A stretch of 64,000 nucleotides of DNA from Pseudomonas saponiphila (GTDB lineage Bacteria > Pseudomonadota > Gammaproteobacteria > Pseudomonadales > Pseudomonadaceae). The stretch lies in the NCBI RefSeq assembly GCF_900105185.1, contig NZ_FNTJ01000001.1, forward strand, positions 1,537,501 through 1,601,500. Reading direction: 5' to 3'. Below are positions 35,395-46,275 of this stretch, in pieces. Within the stretch, counting starts at the first letter, position 1. Every line of letters starts with the position of its first letter. The notes under the pieces were generated by a model. The model saw nothing but the letters and a program-made list of their open reading frames with translations, searched no databases and had not been told where the DNA came from. Made by a program: the position numbers and the translations under genes.

Positions 35395-36967
35395 CGAACA
35401 GCTCCTGTTGCGGGGGTTGGTAGTAGTCGGCGCCACGGACGTTCTCGTGGTCGCCGGGTAAGGTCGTTTCGGCGGCACGCTGGGGCAGCGGCTGTTGATC
35501 CAGGCCTTGCTGGAGCAGGTTGCGCACGCTGCGCCCGGTGAAGGCGCGCAGGTGTACGGCACGTTCGGCAGCGGCTTCCAGGCGTGCATTGCCATAGCGC
35601 CGGGCCAGCGAGAGCAGGCCGAGGCAGGCGCGGTAGCCCATCTCCGGGTGCGGCTTGTGGGTCAGTTGGTGATCGATCAGTTGGCGCGTGTAGGGGCCGA
35701 TCCGCGCGCCCCAGTCGAGCAGGCGTTGTGGCGTCCATTCGCGATGCGCCTGGTGCGCCGCGGGCATGTGCTCGCGCTGGGTACTGTAAGCGCCGCGTCG
35801 CCCCAGCAGCAGGTGGCTGGCCACCCGCCGGTTGCCATGCAGCACTTCCAGGGTGTGTGCCGTCAGTCGCACGTCCACGTTCTGCCGGGCCAGGGCGGAG
35901 GGCACGCTGTAGAAGCTGCCATTGACCTCGATGTGGTAGTCGATGCTGACCTTGCAGCGCTTGAAGGTGGCGACCTCGTAGGGATGCACCGGCAGCGCTC
36001 GCAAGGCCGGGCGATCCAGGCGCTCGAACCAGTCGCGCCGGCAGCCATCGAGCCGCTTGAACGGGCGCCGATTCAGATCCTCCAGCAGCTCGGCGATGGC
36101 CTGGTTAAGCGCATGCAGGCTGAAGAACTGCCGATGGCGCAGCCGCGCCATGATCCAGCGCTCGACCACCTGCACCGCCACCTCGGCCTTGGCCTTGTCC
36201 TGAGGCTTGCGTGGCCGTGCCGGCAGGATCACCGTCTGGTAATGACGCGCGCACTCCAGCGTGGCCCGGTTCAGGCCCGGCTCGTAGCGATCCGGCTGGG
36301 CGACCAGGGCGCGCGGATTGTCCGGCACAACCATTTCCGGCACGCCGCCAAAGTAGGTCAGAGCCTGGCCCAGCGAGGTCAGCCAGTCCACCTGGGTTTC
36401 GCCTGGCGTCGCGCAGGCATAGGTGTAATTCGAGGCGCCCAGGGCGGCGACGAAGATGTGCGCCCGGCGCACTTCGCCGGTGGCCGGGTCGACCACCGGC
36501 AGCGTCGGCCCGGCATAGTCGATGAATAGCTTCTCGCCCGCACGGTGCAGCTGACGCATCGAACGTTTGAGCGTCTGGGCGTAGCGCCGGTAGTGCTCGA
36601 CGAACTGGGTGTAGCGGTAGGTCGGCTGGCCCGCATGCGCGGCGAGATATTCCTCCCACAGCAGCTGCAAGGTCACGCCCTTGCGTCGCAACTCGCGGTG
36701 GATGCTCAGCACATCGGGCAGCACTCGCTCACCGCGCGGCTTGTTCGTCGACGTCGGTGCAAACAAGGCGGCCGCCAGCGCGGCCTCGTCCATGGCCACC
36801 AGCGCCGGCCAGTCCAGCCCGGCCACCCGCGCCGCCGCGATGTACTTGCTAACCACGCCCTTGGACAGCTGCAAGGCACGGGCAATCTTCTCGTGGGACA
36901 AGCCGGCCTCAAACTTGAGGCGCAGACATTCTTTGATGTTTCGCATGGCTACTCGCGGCGCCGCCAT
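35282..36967 (-). CDS. istA: IS21-family transposase IstA
   Basis: A 561-aa DDE transposase. The N-terminal helix-turn-helix (about 15-45) precedes the rve integrase core with D150 (FIDYAG), D216 (VVPDNPRA) and E262 (KAKAE). The C-terminus is longer than I expect for the family: about 37 codons run into istB and are rich in Pro/Ala/Gly. The start is the ATG at 36967, with GGGAGAGGAAG directly before it. Confidence 0.93.
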   Translation of the reverse strand: MAAPRVAMRNIKECLRLKFEAGLSHEKIARALQLSKGVVSKYIAAARVAGLDWPALVAMDEAALAAALFAPTSTNKPRGERVLPDVLSIHRELRRKGVTLQLLWEEYLAAHAGQPTYRYTQFVEHYRRYAQTLKRSMRQLHRAGEKLFIDYAGPTLPVVDPATGEVRRAHIFVAALGASNYTYACATPGETQVDWLTSLGQALTYFGGVPEMVVPDNPRALVAQPDRYEPGLNRATLECARHYQTVILPARPRKPQDKAKAEVAVQVVERWIMARLRHRQFFSLHALNQAIAELLEDLNRRPFKRLDGCRRDWFERLDRPALRALPVHPYEVATFKRCKVSIDYHIEVNGSFYSVPSALARQNVDVRLTAHTLEVLHGNRRVASHLLLGRRGAYSTQREHMPAAHQAHREWTPQRLLDWGARIGPYTRQLIDHQLTHKPHPEMGYRACLGLLSLARRYGNARLEAAAERAVHLRAFTGRSVRNLLQQGLDQQPLPQRAAETTLPGDHENVRGADYYQPPQQELFDDAATHPESTAPATPGRHGPRPGRAMDAAGQPQPELR

Positions 36968-37346
36968 CTTCCTCTCCCGAAATCGGTCGAGGATGGCGGC
37001 GCATCAGGTCATGCGCAACGAAGGGGAAGGCTTTCGCTAAGTCGTGACCGGCGATTTCGGTAAGCCGTGACCACCTGTTTCGGAACAGGCGGAAAATCGG
37101 TCACGTTGCTACCGAAATGAGCGGTCACGCGTTAGCGAAATGACCGGTCACGATCAACCGAAACGGCCGGTCACGGTGCTCCGAAATCCGCATTTAGAGC
37201 AAATTGCGCTGTAAACCATTGGGCTAATCGCGGTGGTGTCTGTTGCCCCCGTCTGGCCGGATGGCACCTTGCGGCGCTTTCACGGGGCCGGGGTTTTGCT
37301 TAAAATGCTCGGCTTTTCGTCACACACCTCGCGGATTCCAAGCGCC

Positions 37347-38171
37347 ATGGGCACTCTTACGGTCAACCAGAACAAACTGCAGAAACGCCTTCGCCGACAG
37401 GCGGGCGAAGCGGTCGCCGATTTCAACATGATCGAAGAGGGCGACAAGGTCATGGTCTGCCTGTCCGGCGGCAAGGACAGCTACACCATGCTCGACGTGC
37501 TGCTGCACCTGCAGAAGGTGGCGCCGATCAAGTTCGAGATCGTCGCGGTGAACATGGACCAGAAGCAGCCTGGCTTTCCCGAGCACGTGCTGCCGGCCTA
37601 CCTCAAGGAATTGGGGATCGAGTACCACATCGTCGAGAAGGACACCTACTCGGTGGTCAAGGAACTGATCCCCGAAGGCAAGACCACCTGCTCGCTTTGC
37701 TCGCGCCTGCGTCGCGGCACCCTGTACACCTTCGCCGACCAGATCGGTGCCACCAAGATGGCCCTGGGTCACCACCGTGACGACATCGTCGAGACGTTCT
37801 TCCTCAACATGTTCTACAACGGTTCGCTCAAGGCCATGCCGCCCAAGCTGTTGGCCGACGACGGGCGCAACGTGGTGATCCGTCCGCTGGCCTACTGCAG
37901 CGAGAAAGACATCCAGGCCTATTCCGACCTCAAGCAGTTCCCGATCATTCCCTGCAACCTCTGTGGCTCCCAGGAGAATCTGCAGCGCCAAGTGGTCAAG
38001 GAGATGCTTCAGGAGTGGGAGCGCAAGAGCCCAGGGCGTACCGAGAGCATCTTCCGCGGCCTGCAGAACGTGATTCCGTCGCAACTGGCGGATCGCAACC
38101 TGTTCGACTTCACCAACCTGCGCATCGATGACAACGCCACGCCACGCTTCGTCAATGTGGTGAACCTCTGA
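37347..38171 (+). CDS. ttcA: tRNA 2-thiocytidine(32) synthetase TtcA
   Basis: A 274-aa ATP-dependent thiolase that makes 2-thiocytidine at tRNA position 32. The PP-loop SGGKDS is at 40-45. The cysteine pairs C115-x-x-C118 and C203-x-x-C206 should bind the iron-sulfur cluster. The start at 37347 gives the family N-terminus ([10 protein letters not shown]). The IS element ends 154 bp upstream, so its promoter must lie in that interval or derive from the IS. Confidence 0.95.
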   Translation: MGTLTVNQNKLQKRLRRQAGEAVADFNMIEEGDKVMVCLSGGKDSYTMLDVLLHLQKVAPIKFEIVAVNMDQKQPGFPEHVLPAYLKELGIEYHIVEKDTYSVVKELIPEGKTTCSLCSRLRRGTLYTFADQIGATKMALGHHRDDIVETFFLNMFYNGSLKAMPPKLLADDGRNVVIRPLAYCSEKDIQAYSDLKQFPIIPCNLCGSQENLQRQVVKEMLQEWERKSPGRTESIFRGLQNVIPSQLADRNLFDFTNLRIDDNATPRFVNVVNL

Positions 38172-38186
38172 TCCGCAATCGCTGAG

Positions 38187-38229
38187 CCAGGGTCGCGGCG
38201 TCCCCAGTCACGGGACGCCGCGGCCCTGG
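38187..38229. terminator. Long hairpin between convergent ttcA and the GT39 gene
   Basis: An 18-bp stem (38187-38204 with 38212-38229) with one wobble and a 7-base loop. It has no T run but is very stable and lies between two convergent stops, so it probably acts on both strands. Confidence 0.7.
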
Positions 38230-38231
38230 GT

Positions 38232-39767
38232 TCAGGCGCCTGGCACCCGCGGCACAAAGGCGATGCTGCCCTCTGCGGATTTCTTCGCCAGGCGCTCACC
38301 GTTGGTGGGCAGGGTGCGGATCAGCTGATGGTCGTTGCCCAGGTATTCCAGCATCAAGGGTCGACCCTTGTCCTGCTGCACGAATATCAGGGTGCGCTGA
38401 GGATCCCAGTGCTGGCCGCTGGTCTGCTCCAGCCAGGCCATGAAGTCGGCGCTAGTGCCGGTTCGAGGAAAATCCGCGGTTTGCGGCACGTAGTAGAACG
38501 CACCTCCCTGGTTCTGCAGGTACATCGGCAATTTGTTGTCCACTTCCACCAGCACCATGCGCCATTGATTCCAGGGCGCGATCCGGCTGGCCTCGGTTTT
38601 CACCTGGGCGCCGAACTGCATCACTCCGCCACCGCCATTGCTCCAGGGATAGGCGACGCCCAGGACCAACAGCAGAACCACTGCCGCGCTGGCAAAGCCC
38701 AGGGTCCAGCGCCGATCGGCAGGTTTGCCGCTGGCGCGTTTTCGCTGCAGGTGCCGGTTCAGCCACCAGGCCCCCAATAGCTGGGCGAAGGGCACCAGCG
38801 GCAAGACGTAATAGCTGCGTCGGCTGCCGCTGGCGGTGAAGAATAGGAACAGCAGGCCCAGGGCCCAGACCAGCCAGCGCTCGTTGGGTTGCAACTGGCG
38901 CCAGTGGCGCACCGCAACCCACAGGCCGAGCAGCCAGCAGGGAACCCAGGGCAAGGTATAGGCCGGCAGGTAGATCAGGTAGGTATAGATCGGCCCCTGA
39001 TGGTCGAAAGGGTCGAAAAAGCGCACCACGTTTTCCCGAAACACCAGGTCCAGGCCGCTTTGGCTGTAGGTCGGTGTGCCGTACAGGTGCGAGAGCAGGA
39101 ACGGCACCATGTACAGCAGGCCGGCCACCACCAGGGCCAGGCACAGGCGCAGATTCAGGTGGCGTTTCCAGCGGCCCTGGCTGAGCAGGTGAGGCAGCAG
39201 GACCAGTCCCGGCAAGACGAAGCCGATCAGCCCCTTGAGCAGCGATGTGGCCGCCAGTAGCAGGAAGAACACCGTGTAACGGCTCAGGCGGGTGTCGTCC
39301 GGATCTCGCCAGTACCACCAGACGGAAGCCAGGACCCCGCATACCGTGAGAATGTCGGCGGTGGCCACCCGCGCCCAGAACGCGAAGTAGAAGGTGGTGG
39401 CCAGCATCCAGCCGGCGATCAGGCCGGTGCCTTTGTGGAGCAGTCGCTCACCGATCAGGTACACCAGCCAGATGCTCAGCCAGGCGGCGAGTACCGACGA
39501 CAGGCGCAGGGACCAGTGATCCAGTCCGCCCATCAACCAGGCACTGGCGGTGATCAGCCAGTAGGACGGCAGGGGCTTGTCGTAATAAGGCATGCCTTTG
39601 AGGTACGGGTCGAAGTAATTGCCGCTCTGCAGCATCTGCAACGCGATGTTGGCCCAGCGGGTTTCCGGGCCCCACAGCTCGCGGGAGCCCAGGCCCAGCA
39701 ACAGGATCAGCGCCGATACGCTCAGGAGCAGGATCAGGGCCTTGCGCTCGCTGTGATCGAGATTCAT
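38232..39767 (-). CDS. GT39-family (ArnT-like) membrane glycosyltransferase
   Basis: A 511-aa integral membrane protein with about ten hydrophobic segments and the GT39/PMT fold. The first periplasmic loop carries the catalytic-type ELWGPETRWA acidic motif (compare DETR in ArnT). The long periplasmic C-terminal region follows residue 370. It uses a polyprenyl-phosphate sugar donor; the sugar and acceptor are unknown. It follows arnT by 104 bp on the same strand. Confidence 0.85.
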   Translation of the reverse strand: MNLDHSERKALILLLSVSALILLLGLGSRELWGPETRWANIALQMLQSGNYFDPYLKGMPYYDKPLPSYWLITASAWLMGGLDHWSLRLSSVLAAWLSIWLVYLIGERLLHKGTGLIAGWMLATTFYFAFWARVATADILTVCGVLASVWWYWRDPDDTRLSRYTVFFLLLAATSLLKGLIGFVLPGLVLLPHLLSQGRWKRHLNLRLCLALVVAGLLYMVPFLLSHLYGTPTYSQSGLDLVFRENVVRFFDPFDHQGPIYTYLIYLPAYTLPWVPCWLLGLWVAVRHWRQLQPNERWLVWALGLLFLFFTASGSRRSYYVLPLVPFAQLLGAWWLNRHLQRKRASGKPADRRWTLGFASAAVVLLLVLGVAYPWSNGGGGVMQFGAQVKTEASRIAPWNQWRMVLVEVDNKLPMYLQNQGGAFYYVPQTADFPRTGTSADFMAWLEQTSGQHWDPQRTLIFVQQDKGRPLMLEYLGNDHQLIRTLPTNGERLAKKSAEGSIAFVPRVPGA

Positions 39768-39871
39768 AGACAGGTTTCCATGGACTGACTCGAAAAGACT
39801 GCACGGGCTCAGAGGGCCGGGCAGGTAGAAAAACGTCAGCGCCGAACGGCTCGACACTGACGCTGGTTGGC

Positions 39872-41536
39872 TTACGGGGCCGGTTGCGGTTGGCTCTGTG
39901 GCACGATCAGGATCAGCAGGTTGCCCTCTTCATAGCGCTTGCCCCCCGGAGGCAGCAGCGCGACTTCCTCGTTCTCCACCACGTTCTTGACGCGCATGAC
40001 CACACCCACGGAGCCCTGCTTGCGAGCCTCGGTCATCCATTGTCCGACGTCGGCCATGCTCACCTTGCGTTGCTCCGAGTCTGGATAAGCCAGGCCGTAT
40101 TTCAGTTCGCCCTCGGTGTTGTACAGCGACACCTGCGGACGTTGCAGGCGCCAGGCCAGGGCCGAGGCCGCACCCAGGTCATTGCTGAGCAGGGTCTTGG
40201 TCTGCTTGAGTTCTTGCAGATGTTCCTTGATGAACTGGTCGGGCATCTCGTTGTGCACGATCAGTCCGGGCATGCCGGCGGGCAGCAGCGCCACCAGCAG
40301 CCAGATGCCCAGTGCCGGGGCGGGCCAGTATTGCAGCGGCCTGGAGGCCGGCAGCAGGTTGGCGATGATCCAGCCCATCAGCATGATGAACACCAGGGAC
40401 AGGCTGAGCATTTCGTTGTGGCCATAAACCGGCCGGGTGAGCTGGATCACCAGCAACGCCACCAGTGCCCCCACGCCGATCAGCAGATTGAGCAGGCTGT
40501 TGAGGCGAATGGCTCGACCCTGGCGGTTGCTGATGCGGTCGATCAGTGCATGACCCATGAGCACCGCCAACGGCAGCAGGCACGGCATGATGTAGGTCGG
40601 CAGCTTGCCCCGGCTCAGGCTGAAAAACACCAGCGGCAGCAGCAACCACAACAGCAGAAAACCGCTGTTGGCCTGGCGTTTGTCCTTCCAGGCCTGCATC
40701 AGTGTGCCGGGCAGCAGCAATGCCCAGGGCAGGCAGGAGACGACCAGCAGGGGCAGGTAGAACCACCAGGGACGGGTGTGTTGGGCGTTTTCGGCGGCAA
40801 AGCGCCGAATATGCTCATGCCAGAAGAAAAAGCGCCAGAAGTCCGGTTCGTGGGCGTGAACGCTGAGCACCCAGGGCAGGCTGATGCCGATGGCCACCAG
40901 GACCGCTACCAGCCCGTAGCGCAGCAGTTCGCCCAGGCGACGTTGCCAAAGCATATAGGGCAGGGCAATCAGTACCGGCAGCAGCCACGCCAGGAAGCCC
41001 TTGGTCATGAAGCCCATGCCGCAAGCCGCGCCGAGCACCGCCCAGGCCAGGAGGCGAGCGCGTGTGGTCTGGCTGTCCAGGGCGAACCACAGGGCCACCA
41101 GACTCAAGTTGACCCACAGAGTGAATTGCGGGTCGAGGTTGGAGTATCCGGCTTGCCCGGCAATCAGGCCGAAGCTCATGTACAGCAGCGCTGCCGCGAA
41201 GCTCTTGCGTGGATCGTTCCACATCCGGCGAGTGATGAGATAAGCCAGCAGCACGCTCAAACCGGTACTCAGGGCCGAGGCGATGCGCACCCCGAACAGG
41301 TTGTCGCCGAACACCGCCTGGCCGATGGCGATCATCCAGTAACCGGCAATGGGCTTTTCGAAGTAGCGGATACCCATGAAGTGCGGCGAAACCCAGTCGC
41401 CGCTGAGGAGCATTTCCTGGCTGATTTGCGCGTAGCGGGTTTCATCGGGAATCCACAGGCCATGGCTGGCCAGCGGCAGCAGGTAGAACAGGCTGAAGGC
41501 CAACAGCAGAAATGGCAACGCCCAACGCTTGATCAT
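39872..41536 (-). CDS. arnT: Undecaprenyl-phosphate-L-Ara4N:lipid A transferase ArnT
   Basis: A 554-aa inner-membrane glycosyltransferase. The periplasmic loop 1 motif [15 protein letters not shown] (about 28-42) contains the catalytic acidic residue, and the FEKPIAGYW segment is typical of ArnT. It adds 4-amino-4-deoxy-L-arabinose to lipid A, raising polymyxin resistance. The start at 41536 has GGGAG ten bases upstream. The sugar biosynthesis genes (arnBCADEF) are not in this window, so this is either a relocated or an extra copy. Confidence 0.9.
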   Translation of the reverse strand: MIKRWALPFLLLAFSLFYLLPLASHGLWIPDETRYAQISQEMLLSGDWVSPHFMGIRYFEKPIAGYWMIAIGQAVFGDNLFGVRIASALSTGLSVLLAYLITRRMWNDPRKSFAAALLYMSFGLIAGQAGYSNLDPQFTLWVNLSLVALWFALDSQTTRARLLAWAVLGAACGMGFMTKGFLAWLLPVLIALPYMLWQRRLGELLRYGLVAVLVAIGISLPWVLSVHAHEPDFWRFFFWHEHIRRFAAENAQHTRPWWFYLPLLVVSCLPWALLLPGTLMQAWKDKRQANSGFLLLWLLLPLVFFSLSRGKLPTYIMPCLLPLAVLMGHALIDRISNRQGRAIRLNSLLNLLIGVGALVALLVIQLTRPVYGHNEMLSLSLVFIMLMGWIIANLLPASRPLQYWPAPALGIWLLVALLPAGMPGLIVHNEMPDQFIKEHLQELKQTKTLLSNDLGAASALAWRLQRPQVSLYNTEGELKYGLAYPDSEQRKVSMADVGQWMTEARKQGSVGVVMRVKNVVENEEVALLPPGGKRYEEGNLLILIVPQSQPQPAP

Positions 41537-41876
41537 GCCGTTGCTACTCCCACGCACAGTGTTGCCTGAAGGTGTGGCGCTTGTTCCATAAGCCGGGTGG
41601 GTAAAGTGCGGTGCATTTCTGTCCTCGAAGTCAGGTACGGATTTCAACGTGCAAGTTGTGTTGCCGGGGCAGGTTGAGGGTCAGCGATGACGGCATCTGC
41701 AAATCCCGTGAAACTCCGTGAGTTCTGCCCGGCTTTTAATAGCTGCATTTTTATAGCGGTTTTTATGTAAAAGGCACTGCTTTCTAATAGTGCAAGTTGC
41801 AATAAAGTCAATTAAATGTGGGTCGTTAGTCTGCCGATTCGCTGAATGAAGTCTGTTGTGTTGTTGTCAAAAAAAG
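41537..41876. other. AT-richer intergenic region upstream of arnT
   Basis: About 340 bases with visibly lower GC than the surroundings from about 41730 to 41880. It must hold the arnT promoter. No gene or clear regulator site is seen. Confidence 0.45.
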
Positions 41877-42557
41877 TTACAAATTGTTCGGCGCTTCTTT
41901 AAGTACTTGAGGCCAGCTCTTGGCGTTCAGTATTCCCAGTATTTGCAGTTTTCCGTCTGTACCGAGCGTCAGGAACAAGGAACTGGTGTACTCGGTGGCC
42001 AGGGCATGGGCGAAGCCCAGGCGGCTCTCCAGATCGCTGATGCAGCCGCTGTGGGTGACCAGGATCAGGTTGCGCCCCTGAAGCTTGTGGGCCTTTATAT
42101 CGTTCTCGAAGTTGTCGGCGCAGTTCAACAACCAATCCTGAGTGCTGGCGGCCTGATTGAACATGGCCTGTGCGGTTTGCAGGGTGCGGGTCATGGGGCT
42201 GCTGATGACATCGGTACGGTCCATGCCGATGGTCCGGTAGGCCTTGCCCAGGTCGGTCGCGGTAGCGCTGCCCAATCGGGTGATGCCATCTGCCGGGCCC
42301 AGGCAGGGGTTGGCCGATCGGTCACAGCGCTCGGCGTGGCGCACCAGGGCGATGACTTCTCCAGCCTTCCAGTGTTGATAGATTCCGCTGCGTTGCATCT
42401 GATGATCGTCAGCGAGATCCAGAGGAGTCGCCGGCCAGAGTACAAAACCGCTTATCAGGGCGATCAGGGTAATAGTGACCGCGCTGATGATGATCTTTCC
42501 GGAGCGTCGAATGCGGGCGGTGTCAGCCCGGGGTCTGGTTTGTTTGATGTTGTGCAC
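41877..42557 (-). CDS. Ais/PmrG-like LPS heptose phosphatase (histidine phosphatase family)
   Basis: A 226-aa protein with one N-terminal membrane anchor (about 22-41) and a periplasmic histidine phosphatase domain. The catalytic RHAERCDR (R73, H74) and the downstream LVTHSGC (second His) match the Ais/PmrG pattern. Ais removes a phosphate from LPS core heptose II in enterobacteria. The start codon is GTG. The gene and its flanks have lower GC than neighbours, suggesting transfer. It lies 340 bp upstream of arnT in the same direction. Confidence 0.82.
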   Translation of the reverse strand: MHNIKQTRPRADTARIRRSGKIIISAVTITLIALISGFVLWPATPLDLADDHQMQRSGIYQHWKAGEVIALVRHAERCDRSANPCLGPADGITRLGSATATDLGKAYRTIGMDRTDVISSPMTRTLQTAQAMFNQAASTQDWLLNCADNFENDIKAHKLQGRNLILVTHSGCISDLESRLGFAHALATEYTSSLFLTLGTDGKLQILGILNAKSWPQVLKEAPNNL

Positions 42558-43006
42558 GTCGCTTACCTGAATCTATTTTTGAGAAATACTTTTAATTCGG
42601 GTTGGAACTAGTGTTCTGCAGCAGACCGACATGCGCACCGGCACCAGCGTAGTCACTGGTCTCAACTTAAGGGAGGCCAGGTGGCGGATTGGTGAAAGCG
42701 ATGTGAAAAAAACGAATGGCGCGGCGCGTGCCTGTTTAAGGCCAGACATTAATTGTTCAGCCTGTAGGCTTGAAAAAACGTTGTTACTCGCTAACCGACG
42801 GGCGCAGGGAACCTGTGCGTCGCGGTTATTTAACGCTGCTGTTTCAGGTGTTTATGACAAGCCGGTGAAACTGTAGCTGAGAAAAAAAGCCGTGTGGAAA
42901 AACTGCGAATCAGTTCAGCGTTCTGTCAGCCAAAGGAGGGACAGGGGCGATGCAAGACTGCTTCCAACCACTGTCCGTGGCTGAAGCAGTCAATAGGGAG
43001 GGGGGA
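42558..43006. other. Intergenic region, lower GC, no supported gene
   Basis: About 450 bases with A/T runs (for example near 42700 and 42880). A plus-strand open frame at 42631-42876 exists but has no ribosome binding site or family resemblance. I see no RNA gene. Confidence 0.45.
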
Positions 43007-43678
43007 TCAGTGATTGACGGTGTAGGCCAGCATCGCCGACAGCTGGCACAGGGGGCGACCACTTTCCTCCTGCCACTGGTTGAACACCGCTTGCACCAGG
43101 GCCTGGTCACGTTTGCTGCTGGGCACCTTGTCGATGATGTTCTGGGCATTGAGGGCGGCCACTACGTCCCAGGTGGGGATGAAGGTGTCCTTGCCCACCA
43201 TGCGCAGGAAGCGTGGCGCCGACAGGCCGCCCATCTGGTTGCCGTGCTTGGCCAGGTACTGCCAGAGCCCGGTGATGTCCTGTACCGGCCAGTCAGCGAT
43301 GAAGGCGCCGAAACTGCCGTGCTGCTTTTCCACGTCGAGGATCATCTGCGCATTGCGCGGCACGCTCTTGAGCTTGCCCAGGTGACGAATGATTCGCGTG
43401 TCCTGCATCAGCCGCTCCAGATGTTCGGCGCCCATGAGCACCACCTTGTCCGGATCGAAGCCGAAGAACACCTGTTCGAATGCTGGCCATTTGGCGTCCA
43501 CCAGGCTGTGTTTCAGCCCCGCGCGAAACACCCGCAAGGCCAGTGTCGACAGGTAGCGATCAGCGCTCAGGGCACGCAGATACTCGTTGCTTGCCGGGGT
43601 TGGCAATTGGGCTTCCAGGGCTGCGGCGGAACCGAAGCGGTTGAGACAGTATTCATTCAGCCATTTGTAATCGTGCAT
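43007..43678 (-). CDS. DNA-3-methyladenine glycosylase I-like protein
   Basis: A 223-aa soluble protein of the helix-hairpin-helix glycosylase type, resembling Pseudomonas proteins annotated as 3-methyladenine DNA glycosylase. The C-terminal half (GNQMGGLSAPRFLRMVGKDT...PTWDVVAALN) fits the glycosylase fold. It differs from canonical Tag, so substrate specificity is uncertain. The start at 43678 has CAGGAG five bases upstream; an open frame continuing 78 codons upstream is not translated. Confidence 0.7.
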   Translation of the reverse strand: MHDYKWLNEYCLNRFGSAAALEAQLPTPASNEYLRALSADRYLSTLALRVFRAGLKHSLVDAKWPAFEQVFFGFDPDKVVLMGAEHLERLMQDTRIIRHLGKLKSVPRNAQMILDVEKQHGSFGAFIADWPVQDITGLWQYLAKHGNQMGGLSAPRFLRMVGKDTFIPTWDVVAALNAQNIIDKVPSSKRDQALVQAVFNQWQEESGRPLCQLSAMLAYTVNH

Positions 43679-43775
43679 GCCTGCTCCTGGAGGGGCGGTC
43701 GGAGAGTCGGTTGAACAGGGTTGGGGTCTTGGGTGGCGCTGCAAGTTCCCCGGAACCGGGGAACTTGCGCCAGGT

Positions 43776-45249
<1,474 letters not shown>

Positions 45250-45284
45250 TTATTCAAGGCATCTTTCAATACAGGAAACAGCGC

Positions 45285-45749
45285 ATGGCAAGGCAATTGG
45301 CGGCGGCATTGGCGATCATCACAACCCTGCTGCTGGGCGGCTGTGGCAATGACTACGGGGTCGACCAATATGGCCACAAAGTCGCCGCCGAGCGTATCGA
45401 CAAGCAGTGGCTGGTGCTCAACTACTGGGCGGAGTGGTGCGGCCCTTGCCGTACCGAGATCCCTGAGTTGAATGCCCTGAACGAGCAGCTCAAGGGCCAG
45501 TCGGCCACAGTGCTGGGGGTCAATTTCGACAATGTGCAGGGTGAAGAACTCAAGAGCGCCAGCGAGAAGCTGGGGATCAAGTTCACCGTGCTGGCGCAGA
45601 ACCCGGCGGAACTCTTCGAGCTGCCACGCAGCGAGGCGCTGCCGGTGACCTACATCATCGACGACAAGGGCAAGGTGCGTGAGCAGATGATGGGGGAGCA
45701 GACGGCCGCGGGCGTGTTGGCCAAGTTGCAGGCCCTTCGCGGGCATTGA
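45285..45749 (+). CDS. Thioredoxin-like (TlpA-type) lipoprotein
   Basis: A 154-aa protein with a lipoprotein signal (lipobox LLGGC, C20) and a thioredoxin fold containing WCGPC (51-55) and cis-Pro in ALPVTYII. It is probably a membrane-attached periplasmic thiol-disulfide reductase. The start at 45285 has AGGA upstream. It is divergent from arsC. Confidence 0.88.
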   Translation: MARQLAAALAIITTLLLGGCGNDYGVDQYGHKVAAERIDKQWLVLNYWAEWCGPCRTEIPELNALNEQLKGQSATVLGVNFDNVQGEELKSASEKLGIKFTVLAQNPAELFELPRSEALPVTYIIDDKGKVREQMMGEQTAAGVLAKLQALRGH

Positions 45750-45760
45750 TGGTGCCTGGA

Positions 45761-45868
45761 CTGTAGCGGCTGTCGCCGGCTGCGAAGGTCCTGAAGGAAT
45801 GCAGGGGCCTGAAGCTCGCTGGAGATTCAGGCCCCCGGATGTTGTTCCTTGGGTAGCGGCTACAGGAA
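45761..45868. repeat. Paired REP-like elements flanking a hairpin
   Basis: CTGTAGCGGCTGTCGCCGGC (45761-45780, continuing to 45789) and the inverse GTAGCGGCTACAGG (45853-45866) resemble the Pseudomonas TGTAGC-type REP in opposite orientations, as in a REPIN. They lie between convergent genes. Confidence 0.55.
45804..45835. terminator. Hairpin between convergent thioredoxin-like and META genes
   Basis: GGGGCCTGAA and TTCAGGCCCC form a perfect 10-bp stem with a 12-base loop. It has no T run and probably acts as a bidirectional transcript end. Confidence 0.6.
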
Positions 45869-45870
45869 CA

Positions 45871-46275
45871 TCAGCCTTCTTCCTGCCACCAGCGCAACGG
45901 CTTGCCTTCGGCAGGCCAGAAACGCACTTGCTCGATCGGCGACACATCCCAGCGTTCGACGCTTTCCAGGGCCTGTAGAAAGCGGCGTTCCTGCTCCATC
46001 AAGGCCGGGGCACAGAGTTTGCGCGTGCTGCCGACCTTGCCGAAGCTGAGCTTCTCGCCGTCCAGGGTGTAAGGCGCGAACCAATGGTTGCAGCCGCCAT
46101 TGCCATAGGCGCGGCCATCCTCGCCCAGGGTGATGGTCAGGTGGCTGTAATCGATCAGCGGACGCTCACCGATCCATTCCAGAACATAGCTGCGGTCCTG
46201 CTGCAGCTTCAGCGGCTCGGCGGCGCAGCCCAGCAGGCCGGCCCCCAGCGCCGCAGTCAGCATCAGGCGTTTCAT
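45871..46275 (-). CDS. META-domain (HslJ-like) lipoprotein
   Basis: A 134-aa protein with a lipoprotein signal (GLLGC) and a META domain showing LTITLGEDGRAYGNGGCNHW and the SFGKVGSTRKLC segment. META-domain proteins are outer-membrane-associated and stress-related, of unclear function. The start at 46275 overlaps the upstream stop (ATGA). Confidence 0.88.
   Translation of the reverse strand: MKRLMLTAALGAGLLGCAAEPLKLQQDRSYVLEWIGERPLIDYSHLTITLGEDGRAYGNGGCNHWFAPYTLDGEKLSFGKVGSTRKLCAPALMEQERRFLQALESVERWDVSPIEQVRFWPAEGKPLRWWQEEG

Larger units (their letters stand above)
34552..37192 (-). mobile_element. Complete IS21-family insertion sequence (2641 bp)
   Basis: The ends are TGCGGATTTCGG (34552-34563) and its inverse CCGAAATCCGCA (37181-37192), with TG...CA termini and a 5-bp TTTAG duplication outside. 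Inside lie the two IS21 genes, istA (transposase) then istB (helper ATPase), both on the minus strand. Subterminal repeats with a CGTGACC core at 23-24 bp spacing occur at both ends: two at the left (34568, 34591), four at the right (37099, 37123, 37146, 37169), plus two in opposite orientation (37043, 37066). Both genes are intact, so the element may be active. It separates the Yip1-family gene from ttcA. Confidence 0.94.

Noticed and set aside
41640..41880. PmrA or ColR box upstream of arnT
   Set aside because: The region is AT-rich and offers partial matches, but none with two half-sites at the required spacing.
42631..42876. Plus-strand open frame of 81 codons
   Set aside because: No ribosome binding site, no family resemblance, and it lies in an AT-rich regulatory stretch.
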